A stretch of 64,000 bases of DNA, taken from Streptomyces sp. NBC_01750. GTDB lineage: Bacteria > Actinomycetota > Actinomycetes > Streptomycetales > Streptomycetaceae. Positions 53,849-63,124 of the stretch are shown here, one piece after another (within the stretch, counting starts at the first letter, position 1; each line of letters opens with the position of its first letter). The notes under the pieces are model-generated. The model saw only the letters and a program-made list of their open reading frames with translations. It did no database searches and was not told the DNA's origin. Both the position numbers and the translations under genes were made by a program. Where the stretch lies: positions 3,226,001 through 3,290,000 of the forward strand of contig NZ_CP109137.1 in the NCBI RefSeq assembly GCF_035918095.1, read 5' to 3'.

Positions 53849-55666
53849 ATGTGTGGAATTGTCGGTTACATCGGCAAGCGTGACGTGGCACCGCTGCTGC
53901 TGGAGGGCCTGCAGCGGCTGGAGTACCGGGGATACGACTCCGCGGGCATCGTGATCACCAGCCCCAAGTCCACCGGGCTGAAGATGGTCAAGGCCAAGGG
54001 CCGGGTCCGTGACCTGGAGGCCCGTGTCCCCAAGCGCTTCGCCGGCACCACCGGCATCGCCCACACCCGCTGGGCCACCCATGGCGCCCCGAGTGACGAG
54101 AACGCCCACCCCCACCTCGACCCCGAGAACAAGGTCGCGATCGTCCACAACGGCATCATCGACAACGCCTCCGAGCTGCGCGCCAAGCTCGTCGCCGACG
54201 GCGTCGTCTTCCTCTCCGAGACGGACACCGAGGTGCTGACCCACCTCATCGCCCGCTCCCAGGCCGAGACCCTGGAGGAGAAGGTCCGCCAGGCGCTGAA
54301 GGTGGTCGAGGGCACCTACGGCATCGCCGTGATGCACGCCGACTTCAACGACCGCATCGTCGTCGCCCGCAACGGCTCCCCGGTCGTCCTCGGCATCGGC
54401 GAGAAGGAGATGTTCGTCGCCTCCGACGTCGCCGCGCTGGTCGCCCACACCCGCCAGATCGTCACCCTGGACGACGGCGAGATGGCCACCCTGAAGGCCG
54501 ACGACTTCCGGACCTACACCACCGAGGGTTCGCGGACGACGGCCACGCCGACCACCGTGGAGTGGGAGGCCGAGTCGTACGACATGGGCGGCCACGACAC
54601 GTACATGCACAAGGAGATCTCCGAGCAGGCCGACGCCGTGGACCGCGTGCTGCGCGGCCGCATCGACGACCGGTTCTCCACCGTGCACCTGGGCGGCCTC
54701 AACCTGGACGCGCGTGAGGCGCGCGGCGTGCGCCGGATCAAGATCCTCGGCTGCGGCACCTCGTACCACGCCGGCATGATCGGCGCCGGGCTGATCGAGG
54801 GCCTCGCCCGCATCCCCGCGGACGCCGAGCCGGCCTCCGAGTTCCGCTACCGCAACCCGGTCGTGGACCCCGACACCCTCTACATCGCGGTCTCCCAGTC
54901 GGGTGAGACGTACGACGTACTCGCCGCCGTCCAGGAGCTCAAGCGCAAGGGCGCTCGCGTCCTCGGCGTGGTGAACGTCGTCGGCTCGGCGATCGCCCGC
55001 GAGGCCGACGGCGGTGTGTACGTCCACGCCGGTCCGGAGGTCTGCGTCGTCTCCACCAAGTGCTTCACCAACACCGTGGTCGCCTTCGCGCTGCTGGCCC
55101 TGCACCTCGGCCGCATCCGCGACCTTTCCGTCACCGACGGCAAGCGGATCATCGAGGGCCTGCGCAGGCTGCCCGAGCAGATCAGCGAGATCCTCGAGTC
55201 CGAGGCCGAGATCAAGAAGCTGGCCGAGGAGTACGCGGGCGCCAAGTCGATGATGTTCATCGGCCGCGTGCGCGGCTACCCGGTGGCGCTGGAGGCCTCC
55301 CTGAAGCTCAAGGAGATCTCCTACATCCACGCCGAGGCGTACCCGGCCTCGGAGCTCAAGCACGGTCCGCTGGCGCTGATCGAGCCGGCGCTGCCGACGG
55401 TCGCGATCGTGCCGGACGACGACCTGCTGGAGAAGAACCGCGCCGCCCTGGAGGAGATCAAGGCCCGCAGCGGCAAGATCCTCGCGGTCGCGCACCGCGA
55501 GCAGGAGAAGGCCGACCACACCATCGTCGTACCGAAGAACGAGCATGAGCTGGACCCGATCCTGATGGGCATCCCGCTCCAGCTGTTCGCGTACCACACG
55601 GCGCTGGCCATGGGACGTGACATCGACAAGCCGCGCAACCTGGCGAAGTCCGTCACGGTCGAGTAG
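53849..55666 (+). CDS. glmS: Glutamine--fructose-6-phosphate aminotransferase
   Basis: 605 aa enzyme making glucosamine-6-phosphate from fructose-6-P and glutamine, the entry to UDP-GlcNAc and cell-wall synthesis. The N-terminal glutaminase starts MCGIVGYIGKRDV (Cys2 nucleophile) with HTRWATHG and a WAxH-type NAHPH region. Two SIS domains follow (GCGTSYHAGMI, SQSGETYDVLAAV, GRVRGYPVALEASLKLKEIS, HAEAYPASELKHGP) and the usual C-terminal SVTVE. ATG 53849 is fixed by the need for Cys2 and by GGAGGGG upstream. No glmS ribozyme is seen, as expected for actinobacteria. Confidence 0.96.
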   Translation: MCGIVGYIGKRDVAPLLLEGLQRLEYRGYDSAGIVITSPKSTGLKMVKAKGRVRDLEARVPKRFAGTTGIAHTRWATHGAPSDENAHPHLDPENKVAIVHNGIIDNASELRAKLVADGVVFLSETDTEVLTHLIARSQAETLEEKVRQALKVVEGTYGIAVMHADFNDRIVVARNGSPVVLGIGEKEMFVASDVAALVAHTRQIVTLDDGEMATLKADDFRTYTTEGSRTTATPTTVEWEAESYDMGGHDTYMHKEISEQADAVDRVLRGRIDDRFSTVHLGGLNLDAREARGVRRIKILGCGTSYHAGMIGAGLIEGLARIPADAEPASEFRYRNPVVDPDTLYIAVSQSGETYDVLAAVQELKRKGARVLGVVNVVGSAIAREADGGVYVHAGPEVCVVSTKCFTNTVVAFALLALHLGRIRDLSVTDGKRIIEGLRRLPEQISEILESEAEIKKLAEEYAGAKSMMFIGRVRGYPVALEASLKLKEISYIHAEAYPASELKHGPLALIEPALPTVAIVPDDDLLEKNRAALEEIKARSGKILAVAHREQEKADHTIVVPKNEHELDPILMGIPLQLFAYHTALAMGRDIDKPRNLAKSVTVE

Positions 55667-55715
55667 TCGAGCCGTTCGGCCCGGGACACAGCTGCCCGGG
55701 ACGCAGACGGACACA

Positions 55716-55765
55716 GGCGGTCCCCCCGCGCGTTGCCACCGATACGCGCGGGGGGACCGCCTTTT
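55716..55765 (+). terminator. Strong intrinsic terminator of glmS
   Basis: A 17-bp perfect stem (716-732 with 745-761; GGCGGTCCCCCCGCGCG on the left) closes a 12-nt loop and is followed by TTTT. It stands 50 nt past the glmS stop and before the convergent transporter gene. Confidence 0.92.
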
Positions 55766-55806
55766 CGTAAGCCGGTGCAGCCCTTGGGCACCGGCTTGTG
55801 GCTGCC

Positions 55807-56379
55807 TCAGCCGGTGGCCGTCACTCCCCGGCCGGCAGCGCGTCCCGAGAACGTGGGCCACTTGGCGAGTGCGGCCGTCGCGCCGTACCAGGCCGCCAGA
55901 CCCCCGACCGCGCCGACCCAGCCGCCCGCCTTCGCCAGCCCGTCGTTCTCCGCGAAGGAGGCGATGCCGAGCAGCAGCAGCGAGACGAACAGCAGCCCGT
56001 ACACACCCTGTCCGAACATTCCGCTCCCCGCGGACGCGGCTGTCAGGGTCAGTGCGAGCAGCGCCCACAGCAGGAGGAAGAGCCCGGCCGCCTCGGCGGA
56101 CACCTCGGTGCCGACGCCGGTGCCCCAGGTGAACCAGAAGGCGCCGAGGCCCGAGAACGCCGTGCCCGTACCGGCGTTGCCCGCGCGGAACTCGAGCAGG
56201 CCGGCGATGAAGAGCGCGACCCCGCCGACCCAGGTGGCGAGTGAGGAGGCATCGGCCGCCGTGACATTGTCGATCACACCGGTGTTGCCGACGCCGAAGG
56301 CCAGCAGGGTGAGTCCGAGGGCGAGATGACCGAGAGTCGAAGTAGAAGTAGCGCTTCCCGCAGAGACGTCGTTGTCCAC
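55807..56379 (-). CDS. GPR1/FUN34/YaaH-family transporter
   Basis: 190 aa membrane protein with six hydrophobic helices. LATWVGGVALFIAGLLEFRA, FSGLGAFWFTWGTG and the last helix region resemble SatP/YaaH acetate-succinate channels. The first-helix signature NPAPLGL of the family is replaced here (LGHLALGLTLLAFG). GTG start with GAAGGGAG 7 nt upstream. Likely transports a small organic acid; the altered signature leaves the substrate open. Confidence 0.8.
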   Translation of the reverse strand: MDNDVSAGSATSTSTLGHLALGLTLLAFGVGNTGVIDNVTAADASSLATWVGGVALFIAGLLEFRAGNAGTGTAFSGLGAFWFTWGTGVGTEVSAEAAGLFLLLWALLALTLTAASAGSGMFGQGVYGLLFVSLLLLGIASFAENDGLAKAGGWVGAVGGLAAWYGATAALAKWPTFSGRAAGRGVTATG

Positions 56380-56627
56380 GGCGGGCTCCCTTCGTGTCCT
56401 GTGAAATTGTGCTGCTACCCAGCGACCGCTATGTACCCTTCACAAGCGCACAATCCACCTCTACGCACCAGTAGATTTCCTTCCGCGCCAAGGGATTTGA
56501 CATCGCCTCACCTGCGCCGACGCCGCGATTACGGGACGGCCACGACGGGGCGTACGCGGGACAACACCGATCTACGTGATCCCGGGTGGACGGGTCACGG
56601 GGGGCTACGGCGGCTACGGGGTGCCGG

Positions 56628-57149
56628 CTACGGGATCACGACGACGGGGCGCTGCGCGCGCCGCGCCAGCCGTCCCGCCACCGAACCGAAGATGCGCCCG
56701 ACGATGCCGTGCGTGGAGCCGACCACGATCGCGTCGGCCGAGTACTCCTTGCCGACCTCTTCGAGCTCATGGCAGATGTCACCACCGCGCTCGACCAGGA
56801 TCCACGGCACCTCGGTGAGGTAGTCCGCGCATGCCAGCTCCAGACCGATCACCTCGGTGCGGTGATCGGGGACGTCCACGAAGACCGGGGGCTCACAGCC
56901 CGCCCAGACGGTGGTCGGCAGCCGATTGGCGACATGGACGATGATCAGGCCCGAGCCGGACCGTCTCGCCATACCGATGGCGTACGCGAGCGCCCGCTCA
57001 CTGGAGGTCGATCCGTCGAAGCCGACGACGACTCCGTGCCGGAAGGCCGGATCGCAGGAATGACATGTCTCTTCTGCCGCTTGCAGGTCCGACAGGGGGT
57101 CGGCTACCTGCTTGCGGTCCGCGGGTTCGGGGATTTCGTGACCGGCCAT
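56628..57149 (-). CDS. Universal stress protein (UspA family)
   Basis: 173 aa from ATG 57149; a TTG at 57191 would add 14 residues but lacks a Shine-Dalgarno. The Usp fold starts GVVVGFDGSTSSERALAYAI and ends with the ATP-binding motif VVGSTHGIVGRIFGSVAGRL, then ARRAQRPVVVIP. ATP binding is therefore likely. An N-terminal tail of about 35 residues contains a CxxC (ETCHSCDPA), not part of the Usp core. Its role is stress-related and not defined further. Confidence 0.88.
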   Translation of the reverse strand: MAGHEIPEPADRKQVADPLSDLQAAEETCHSCDPAFRHGVVVGFDGSTSSERALAYAIGMARRSGSGLIIVHVANRLPTTVWAGCEPPVFVDVPDHRTEVIGLELACADYLTEVPWILVERGGDICHELEEVGKEYSADAIVVGSTHGIVGRIFGSVAGRLARRAQRPVVVIP

Positions 57150-57517
57150 CGGTGTCTCGGCGAAGAAGGTCCTCTTGAGAGGGATCGTCAAGGGAGGGTG
57201 CGTCGGTTGGCATGGCGGCGGAGCTGTGTCCGGGAATCATCTTCCCAAGCCCATACCCCCAAGGGTACGGCGACACTCCTCTCCTGCCCAGAGCCTGCCC
57301 GCCCATACGCGGGCGTTCCAGGGAGCATGCCCGAGCCCGCCCCGGATGGCAATGCCGCTTGGTGGCTACAGCCGTCTACCGGCCGCCGCAGGCCCCACAG
57401 GCGTCCCACAGGCGTCCCGGCGGCGTCCACAGGCGTTCACGGACGTCGGCCCCAGTGACCGGAAGGCTCCGCCCGTCGTTGGCACCTCGGTCACCCCGCC
57501 GCCTCCAGGGAGCTTCC
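57150..57517. other. Gene-free region between usp and a small membrane protein gene
   Basis: 368 bp with no convincing coding frame. A small dyad TACCC-CCAA-GGGTA (57254-57267) lies upstream of the stress-protein gene. The rest is GC-rich with short GGCGTCCCACAGGCG-like repeats near 57400-57440. The usp and membrane-protein promoters should lie here. Confidence 0.4.
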
Positions 57518-57970
57518 GTGCCCGCACGACCGTCCGCCCCGGCCTCCGAACCCTCCCCGGCCCCTCAGCACGGACGGCGCCGGGCGCCTCGCCAGTCGCC
57601 GGACGCGGCCGCCGCGCCGGCCGAGCACACTCCACACCCCTCACACCCCTCACGGCCCTCACGCGCCCCACACCCCTCATCACCCTCATCCGAGTCGGCG
57701 AGCGAGGTGGTCCGCTGGGCGGCGTTCAGCTGTCTGCTGGTCCCTGTCGTGCTGGTCGTGTACGGCACATCCGTCGGCGGGGCAGCCGCCGCGGCCCTCG
57801 GCCTCGCCGCCGTGACCGCCGCCTGCCGGGTGCTGCTGCGACAGTCCGAGCGCACTGCGGCCCGCGCCCGCGCCGCCGAATCGGCGCCGCCCCGCGGCCG
57901 GCGCGCCAGGATCGCCCCGGGGGCGGACCGGGGCGGTCGGCAGGGGACGGGAAGTGCGCCCGGAGACTGA
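57518..57970 (+). CDS. Small membrane protein upstream of adpA
   Basis: 150 aa from GTG 57518, chosen for AGGGAG 6 nt upstream. A Pro/Ser/Ala-rich disordered N-terminus (residues 1-62) precedes two adjacent hydrophobic helices (VVRWAAFSCLLVPVVLVVYG and AAAAALGLAAVTAACRVLL) and an Arg-rich tail. Function is unknown. It lies upstream of adpA in the same direction but is separated from it by 386 bp. Confidence 0.65.
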   Translation: MPARPSAPASEPSPAPQHGRRRAPRQSPDAAAAPAEHTPHPSHPSRPSRAPHPSSPSSESASEVVRWAAFSCLLVPVVLVVYGTSVGGAAAAALGLAAVTAACRVLLRQSERTAARARAAESAPPRGRRARIAPGADRGGRQGTGSAPGD

Positions 57971-58356
57971 CGGGTTCCCACACCGACACCCGTATGTTTT
58001 CAGCCAACTTCGCGCTAGTAGCCTCTCCTTGGCGAAATGGCCTGCCAACCCCCTTGCCACCAGGGAAGAAAGGACCATTCGCGTCCCGTGCACCCTACGG
58101 GGACGGGCCATGCAGGAGATGCACACTTCCCTGCGCGGCCCGTGAGTGGAACGCTTCGTGATCGAATGCTTCGCGCCAAGTTGCCATGTCGACATAGCGG
58201 GGCATGCCGAACTTGTCACGGCGGCGCCACGGGACGCAGTAGATTCGATCATGAGTATCTAAGGCTGGGGACTCGTGCAAAACCGAGGGGAAACGTGCAG
58301 GAGCGAAAGGCCCGAAACGAACGGGGAGACGCGAACACCGAGGGGGGCTTAGCGTC
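57971..58356 (+). promoter_or_regulatory. Long adpA upstream region
   Basis: 386 bp without a gene, as expected for a heavily regulated developmental promoter. TTGTCA (58213) and TAGATT (58240) are present but 21 bp apart, so the basal promoter is uncertain. TGGCGAAATGGCC (near 58029) is a partial dyad resembling AdpA-type TGGC sites. The last 100 bp are purine-rich and end in a GAGGGGGG ribosome-binding site before the ATG. Confidence 0.5.
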
Positions 58357-59574
58357 ATGAGTCAGGACTCCGCCGCACCGGAGGTGGCACGTAAGCTCTC
58401 CGGGCGCCGGCGCCGGGAAGTCGTCGCAGTGCTGCTGTTCAGCGGCGGCCCCATCTTTGAAAGTTCCATCCCGCTCTCGGTGTTCGGAATTGACCGTCAG
58501 GACGCCGGAGTTCCCCGCTATCGACTGCTTGTCTGCGGTGGCGAGGAGGGCCCGCTGCGGACCACCGGCGGGCTCGAACTGACTGCGCCCTACGGCCTGG
58601 AGGCGATCGGGAGAGCAGGCACCGTCGTTGTGCCGGCATGGCGGTCCATCACTTCACCACCGCCGGTCGAGGCACTCGATGCCTTGCGCAGAGCGCACGA
58701 GGAGGGAGCCAGAATCGTAGGACTGTGCACCGGTGCGTTCGTACTCGCCGCGGCCGGTCTGCTCGACGGCCGGCCGGCGACCACGCACTGGATGTACGCG
58801 CCGACACTCGCCAAGCGGTATCCGTCCGTCCATGTGGACCCGCGCGAGCTCTTCGTCGACGACGGCGATGTGCTCACCTCCGCGGGCACGGCGGCCGGAA
58901 TCGACCTCTGCCTCCACATCGTGCGTACGGACCACGGCACCGAGGCGGCCGGGGCGCTCGCCCGCAGGCTGGTCGTACCGCCGCGGCGCAGTGGCGGACA
59001 GGAGCGCTATCTGGACAGGTCTTTACCAGAGGAAATCGGGTCGGACCCGCTGGCCGAGGTCGTCTCGTGGGCGCTGGAGCATCTCCATGAACAGTTCGAT
59101 GTGGAGACCCTGGCCGCGCGGGCGTACATGAGCCGACGGACATTCGACCGGCGATTCCGCTCGCTCACCGGCAGCGCGCCGCTGCAATGGCTGATCACCC
59201 AGCGGGTGCTGCAGGCCCAGCGGCTGCTAGAGACCTCCGACTACTCGGTCGACGAGGTCGCCGGCCGCTGCGGCTTCCGCTCCCCGGTGGCCCTGCGTGG
59301 CCATTTCCGGCGCCAGCTGGGCTCATCCCCGGCCGCGTACCGGGCCGCCTACCGGGTGCGCCGCCCGCAGAGTGAGTCCGCACCGGCCCCGGTGGTGGAG
59401 CCGGTGGTACCGGCGCAGGCCTCTCCGCAGGCCAGACGTGCGGCCGCGGCGGCGGGACCGTCCGGTCCCACCGCGCTCTCGGCCGCGTCGCCGGAGCTCG
59501 GCAAGCCCAGTTCCGACGCGTACGCGACAGGTCACGGCCGCCCGAGCCTGCCCGGCCAGCGGAGTGCGCCATAA
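58357..59574 (+). CDS. adpA: AdpA (BldH), central developmental AraC-family regulator
   Basis: 405 aa. A DJ-1/GATase-like N-terminal dimerisation domain (residues 22-190: [40 protein letters not shown]) is joined to an AraC HTH domain (residues 230-330: [20 protein letters not shown], then the [20 protein letters not shown] helix). A Pro/Ala-rich tail follows. Codon 223 (59023-59025), in the linker between domains, is TTA and needs the bldA tRNA. This is the conserved position for adpA. It controls morphological differentiation and secondary metabolism. Orn follows 10 nt later, as in other streptomycetes. Confidence 0.96.
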   Translation: MSQDSAAPEVARKLSGRRRREVVAVLLFSGGPIFESSIPLSVFGIDRQDAGVPRYRLLVCGGEEGPLRTTGGLELTAPYGLEAIGRAGTVVVPAWRSITSPPPVEALDALRRAHEEGARIVGLCTGAFVLAAAGLLDGRPATTHWMYAPTLAKRYPSVHVDPRELFVDDGDVLTSAGTAAGIDLCLHIVRTDHGTEAAGALARRLVVPPRRSGGQERYLDRSLPEEIGSDPLAEVVSWALEHLHEQFDVETLAARAYMSRRTFDRRFRSLTGSAPLQWLITQRVLQAQRLLETSDYSVDEVAGRCGFRSPVALRGHFRRQLGSSPAAYRAAYRVRRPQSESAPAPVVEPVVPAQASPQARRAAAAAGPSGPTALSAASPELGKPSSDAYATGHGRPSLPGQRSAP

Positions 59575-59584
59575 GGTAGGACGC

Positions 59585-60232
59585 ATGAACGATCGCATGG
59601 TGTGGATCGACTGCGAGATGACCGGGCTCTCGTTGACGGACGACGCACTCATCGAGGTGGCCGCACTGGTCACCGACTCGGAACTGAACGTGCTCGGTGA
59701 AGGGGTGGACATCGTGATCCGCCCGCCGGACGCTGCGCTGGAGACGATGCCCGAGGTGGTGCGGCAGATGCACACCGCCTCGGGCCTCCTCGACGAGCTC
59801 GCGGGCGGTACCACGCTCGCGGCCGCCGAGGCGCAGGTCCTGGCGTACGTACGCGAGCACGTCAAAGACCCCGGCAAGGCCCCGCTGTGCGGAAACTCGG
59901 TCGGCACCGACCGTGGCTTCCTGCTGCGGGACATGCCGACACTGGAGGACTACCTCCACTACCGGATCGTCGACGTCTCCTCGATCAAGGAACTGGCTCG
60001 CCGCTGGTACCCGAGGGCGTACTTCAACAGTCCGGAGAAGAACGGCAACCACCGGGCGCTGGCGGACATCCGCGAATCCATCGCGGAGCTGCGCTACTAC
60101 CGCGAGGCGGTCTTCGTACCGCAGCCCGGACCCGACTCGGACACCGCGAAGGCGATCGCGGCGAAGCACGTCCTGCCCGCGGAGCAAAGCGGGAAGGACG
60201 CGGCTGTGAGTCCCGCGCCAGGGCCGCAATAA
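59585..60232 (+). CDS. orn: Oligoribonuclease
   Basis: 215 aa DEDDh 3'-5' exoribonuclease that degrades 2-5-nt RNA, and pGpG in c-di-GMP turnover. Motifs are [11 protein letters not shown] (Asp, Glu), [12 protein letters not shown] (Asp) and [12 protein letters not shown] (His, Asp). The start is 10 nt after the adpA stop with GGTAGGA upstream, so co-transcription with adpA is likely. The C-terminal 25 residues ([17 protein letters not shown]) extend beyond the typical fold. Confidence 0.95.
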   Translation: MNDRMVWIDCEMTGLSLTDDALIEVAALVTDSELNVLGEGVDIVIRPPDAALETMPEVVRQMHTASGLLDELAGGTTLAAAEAQVLAYVREHVKDPGKAPLCGNSVGTDRGFLLRDMPTLEDYLHYRIVDVSSIKELARRWYPRAYFNSPEKNGNHRALADIRESIAELRYYREAVFVPQPGPDSDTAKAIAAKHVLPAEQSGKDAAVSPAPGPQ

Positions 60233-60300
60233 CCCCGGCGCGAGCACCCTCTCCGACCCTGTACACTTTTTCTCGGCCGGTCGGGAGAAAGACCGGTCGT

Positions 60301-60374
60301 GGTGGGTATAGCTCAGCTGGTAGAGCACCTGGTTGTGGTCCAGGATGTCGCGGGTTCGAGTCCCGTTACTCACC
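60301..60374 (+). tRNA. tRNA-His (GTG anticodon)
   Basis: A full cloverleaf: the extra 5' G (60301) pairs with C (60374), acceptor GTGGGTA/TACTCAC with one G-T pair, D-arm GCTC/GAGC, anticodon stem CCTGG/CCAGG with loop TTGTGGT (GTG at 60335-60337), and T-arm with TTCGAGT. The 3' CCA is not encoded. The G-1 identity element is clear. A small leader hairpin CCGGTC/GACCGG (60277-60282 with 60291-60296) sits just upstream. Confidence 0.97.
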
Positions 60375-60378
60375 CTGA

Positions 60379-60420
60379 ATGATCAAGGGCCCCGGTCTTC
60401 GGACCGGGGCCCTTGATCAT
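60379..60420. terminator. Perfect 19-bp stem with TTCG loop after tRNA-His
   Basis: Arms 60379-60397 (ATGATCAAGGGCCCCGGTC) and 60402-60420 pair without mismatch around TTCG, a very stable UUCG tetraloop in RNA. It ends the tRNA transcript. The same stem read on the other strand lies downstream of cebR and may serve both. Confidence 0.9.
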
Positions 60421-60530
60421 TTCTGCGCGCGTGATCTTCATCCCCGCATGATCCCCGCCCATGGATGATCTTCGTTCGCGGGTGATCTCCGTCCCCCGAG
60501 TGGTCTCCCCGCGTGACCTGTCCGCCTGGT

Positions 60531-61580
60531 CTACGACGACTCGCGTACGACCAGCTCCGTCGGGAGCACGATCTGCGGCCGCTCCGCCGAGCCGCTCTTT
60601 ATCTCCTGGAGCAGCACCCGGGCCATGGTGCGGCCCATCTCCTCGATCGGCTGACGGACGCTGGTGAGCGCCGGATCCATATGGCGCGCCACGGCCGAGT
60701 CGTCGAAGCCGACGAGCGCCACATCGTCCGGTATCCGGCGGCCCGCCTCCCGCAGTACATGGCGCGCACCTGCCGCCATCACGTCCGAGGCCGCGAAGAC
60801 CGCGTCCAGGTCCGGGCAGCGCTCCAGGAGCTCCCGCATCGCGCGGCGGCCACCCTCCTCGGTGAAGTCGGCGGGGGCCGTCAGCCGGGCCTCGCGGGCC
60901 TTCCCCGCCGCCTCCAGGGCGGCGCGGTAGCCGTCGAGCCGGCACTGGGCGCCGTACACGTCGAGGCGTCCGGTGATCGTCCCGATGGTGCGGCGACCGC
61001 GCGCCAGCAGGTGGGCGACCGCACTGCGCGCGCCCTCGAAGTTGTCGGAGTCGACCGCGGCGAGCGTCTCGCGCCCGGACCTGCGGCCACTGATGACGGC
61101 CGGGATGGAGAGCTGCTCGAGCATGTCGGGGATCGGATCGTCGGCGTGCACCGAGACCAGCAGGACGCCGTCCACACGGTGTGCGGCCAGATACGTGGCC
61201 AGCCGGCGGCGCTCGCGGTCGCTGCCGGCCAGCGTGAGCAGCAGCTGCATCTCCGTGTCGGCAAGGGCCGCGCCGACGCCGCGGACCATCTCGGAGAAGT
61301 ACGGCTCCGCGAAGAACCGGTCCTCCGGCTCCGGGACGACGAGCGCGATGGCGTCGGTCCGGTTGGCGGCGAGCGCGCGGGCGGCGCGATTGGGTACGTA
61401 ACCGAGTTCGGCGACGGCCGCCTCGACGGCGGCACGGGTGCGGTCGCTGACGCGTGGCGAGCCGTTGATCACGCGCGAGACCGTGCCCCGGCCGACTCCG
61501 GCGCGTGCCGCCACCTCTTCGAGGGTCGGCCTGCCCGTGCGACGCCCGCCGCTGCGCGTACGGATTGTCCGAGACACCAT
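60531..61580 (-). CDS. cebR: CebR, LacI-family repressor of cellulose/cellobiose use
   Basis: 349 aa. LacI HTH and hinge at residues 15-70 (RPTLEEVAARAGVGRGTVSR, VSDRTRAAVEAAVAELGYVP, NRAARALA), then the sugar-sensing domain (VVPEPEDRFFAEPYFSEMV, DDVALVGFDDSAVARHMDP). ATG 61580 follows GGGAGG by 4 nt. The 14-bp palindrome TGGGAGCGCTCCCA, identical to the published CebR box, lies between it and cebE. CebR binds this site and releases it with cellobiose, so the name rests on site plus gene order. Confidence 0.93.
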   Translation of the reverse strand: MVSRTIRTRSGGRRTGRPTLEEVAARAGVGRGTVSRVINGSPRVSDRTRAAVEAAVAELGYVPNRAARALAANRTDAIALVVPEPEDRFFAEPYFSEMVRGVGAALADTEMQLLLTLAGSDRERRRLATYLAAHRVDGVLLVSVHADDPIPDMLEQLSIPAVISGRRSGRETLAAVDSDNFEGARSAVAHLLARGRRTIGTITGRLDVYGAQCRLDGYRAALEAAGKAREARLTAPADFTEEGGRRAMRELLERCPDLDAVFAASDVMAAGARHVLREAGRRIPDDVALVGFDDSAVARHMDPALTSVRQPIEEMGRTMARVLLQEIKSGSAERPQIVLPTELVVRESS

Positions 61581-61672
61581 GCCGCCTCCCCAGGCTTCCC
61601 AGGCCGAGAACATAACGCGTCGGGTGCCTTGACACCCCCTCAGGGAGCCGCGACCCTTCAACACATCACATA

Positions 61673-61686
61673 TGGGAGCGCTCCCA
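61673..61686. promoter_or_regulatory. CebR box
   Basis: TGGGAGCGCTCCCA, a perfect 14-bp palindrome identical to the known CebR operator consensus, lies 93 bp before the cebR start and 119 bp before cebE. It should mediate repression of the uptake operon and cebR itself. Confidence 0.93.
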
Positions 61687-61804
61687 CCGTACCTGACTCA
61701 TACACAACCCGCACGTTCCCCGCCCGAGCCGCAGAACGTCAACACAACGGCGCTGCAAGCCGGTTGGCCGGGAGGTCGGCACGTCAGGGCACAAGGAGGA
61801 CGCA

Positions 61805-63124
61805 ATGCGCAGGGCAGTAATCCTCGCGGTCGTCACCGCGCTCGGCGCCGGTCTGCTGGCCGGCTGTGCGAAGGACAGCGACGAACCCGCCGGCAGTTCC
61901 TCGAAGGCCGGCGGGGGCGGTGGTGGCAAGGGCACAACCACGCTCACCGTCGGGGTCTTCGGCGCGTTCGGCCTCAAGGAGGCCGGCCTCTACGACGAGT
62001 ACATGAAGCTCAACAAGAACATCGTGATCAAGCAGACCTCGATCGAGCGGAACGAGAACTACTACCCGCAGCTGCTGACGCATCTGGGCAGCGGCAGCGG
62101 ACTGGCAGACATCCAGGCCGTCGAGGTCAACAACATCGCCGAGATAACCGCCACTCAGGCCGGCAAGCTCGTCGACCTGGGCAGGACCGACGGGGTCCAG
62201 AAGGACGCGTTCCTGCCGTGGAAGCTGGCGCAGGCCACCACCAAGGACGGCAGGACGATCGCGCTGGGCACCGACATCGGGCCGCAGGGCATCTGCTACC
62301 GCAAGGACCTCTTCGCCAAGGCCGGACTGCCCACCGACCGTGAGGCGGTCGGCAGACTGTGGGCCGGCGACTGGAACAAGTACCTGGACGCGGGCAAGCA
62401 GTTCAAGGCCAAGGCGCCGAAGGGTACGGCGTTCGTGGACTCCGCGTCCGGCGTGATGGCGGCGATAACCGGCAGCAACGAGAACCGCTTCTACGACAAG
62501 GACGGCAAGGTCGTCTACAAGACCAACCCGTCCGTGAAGCAGGCCTGGGACATCGCCGCGGCGTTCGCGACGGAGGGCCTCACCGGCAAGCTCCAGCAGT
62601 TCACACCCGCCTGGGACCAGGGCTATGCGAACGGCACCTTCGCGACCGTCTCCTGCCCGGCCTGGATGCTCGGTTATATCCAGGACAAGGCCGGGGCGCC
62701 GGGCAAGGACAAGTGGGACGTGGCCGCGGCGCCGAAGCCCAGCAACTGGGGCGGCTCGTTCCTGACCGTCCCCGAAGCCGGCAAGAACAAGGCCGAGGCG
62801 GCGAAGCTCGCAGCCTGGCTGACCGCGCCCGAGCAGCAGGCGAAGCTCTTCGCCAAGCGCGGCAGCTTCCCGAGCGCCAAGGCCGCGTACTCCCTGCCTG
62901 CCGTCTCCGGCGCCAAGCACACCTACTTCGGGGGCGCGCCCATCGGGCAGATCTTCTCCGAGGCCGCCGAGGGTGTGCCGGTCCAGATCATCGGGCCGAA
63001 GGATCTGATCATCGCGCAGAACCTGGCGGACATCGGCATGCTCCAGGTCGACCAGAAGGGCCGTTCGTCCAAGGAGGGCTGGAACGCGGCTGTGAAGGCG
63101 ATCGACAACGCTCTGGACCAGTGA
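61805..63124 (+). CDS. cebE: CebE, cello-oligosaccharide-binding lipoprotein
   Basis: 439 aa. The lipoprotein signal ends LLAGC (residues 17-21). The mature part is a family-1 sugar-binding fold (LTVGVFGAFGLKEAGLYDEY, DIQAVEVNNIAEITATQAGK, and a KKAEAA-like AEAAKLAAWLTAPEQQAKLF). It captures cellobiose/cellotriose for the CebFG permease energised by MsiK encoded elsewhere. GGAGGAC lies just before the ATG. The CebR box upstream controls it. Confidence 0.93.
   Translation: MRRAVILAVVTALGAGLLAGCAKDSDEPAGSSSKAGGGGGGKGTTTLTVGVFGAFGLKEAGLYDEYMKLNKNIVIKQTSIERNENYYPQLLTHLGSGSGLADIQAVEVNNIAEITATQAGKLVDLGRTDGVQKDAFLPWKLAQATTKDGRTIALGTDIGPQGICYRKDLFAKAGLPTDREAVGRLWAGDWNKYLDAGKQFKAKAPKGTAFVDSASGVMAAITGSNENRFYDKDGKVVYKTNPSVKQAWDIAAAFATEGLTGKLQQFTPAWDQGYANGTFATVSCPAWMLGYIQDKAGAPGKDKWDVAAAPKPSNWGGSFLTVPEAGKNKAEAAKLAAWLTAPEQQAKLFAKRGSFPSAKAAYSLPAVSGAKHTYFGGAPIGQIFSEAAEGVPVQIIGPKDLIIAQNLADIGMLQVDQKGRSSKEGWNAAVKAIDNALDQ

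Noticed and set aside
57971..58356. Small ORFs in the adpA upstream region
   Set aside because: Arg/Pro-rich with no homology, no consistent ribosome-binding site, and located in a region expected to be regulatory.
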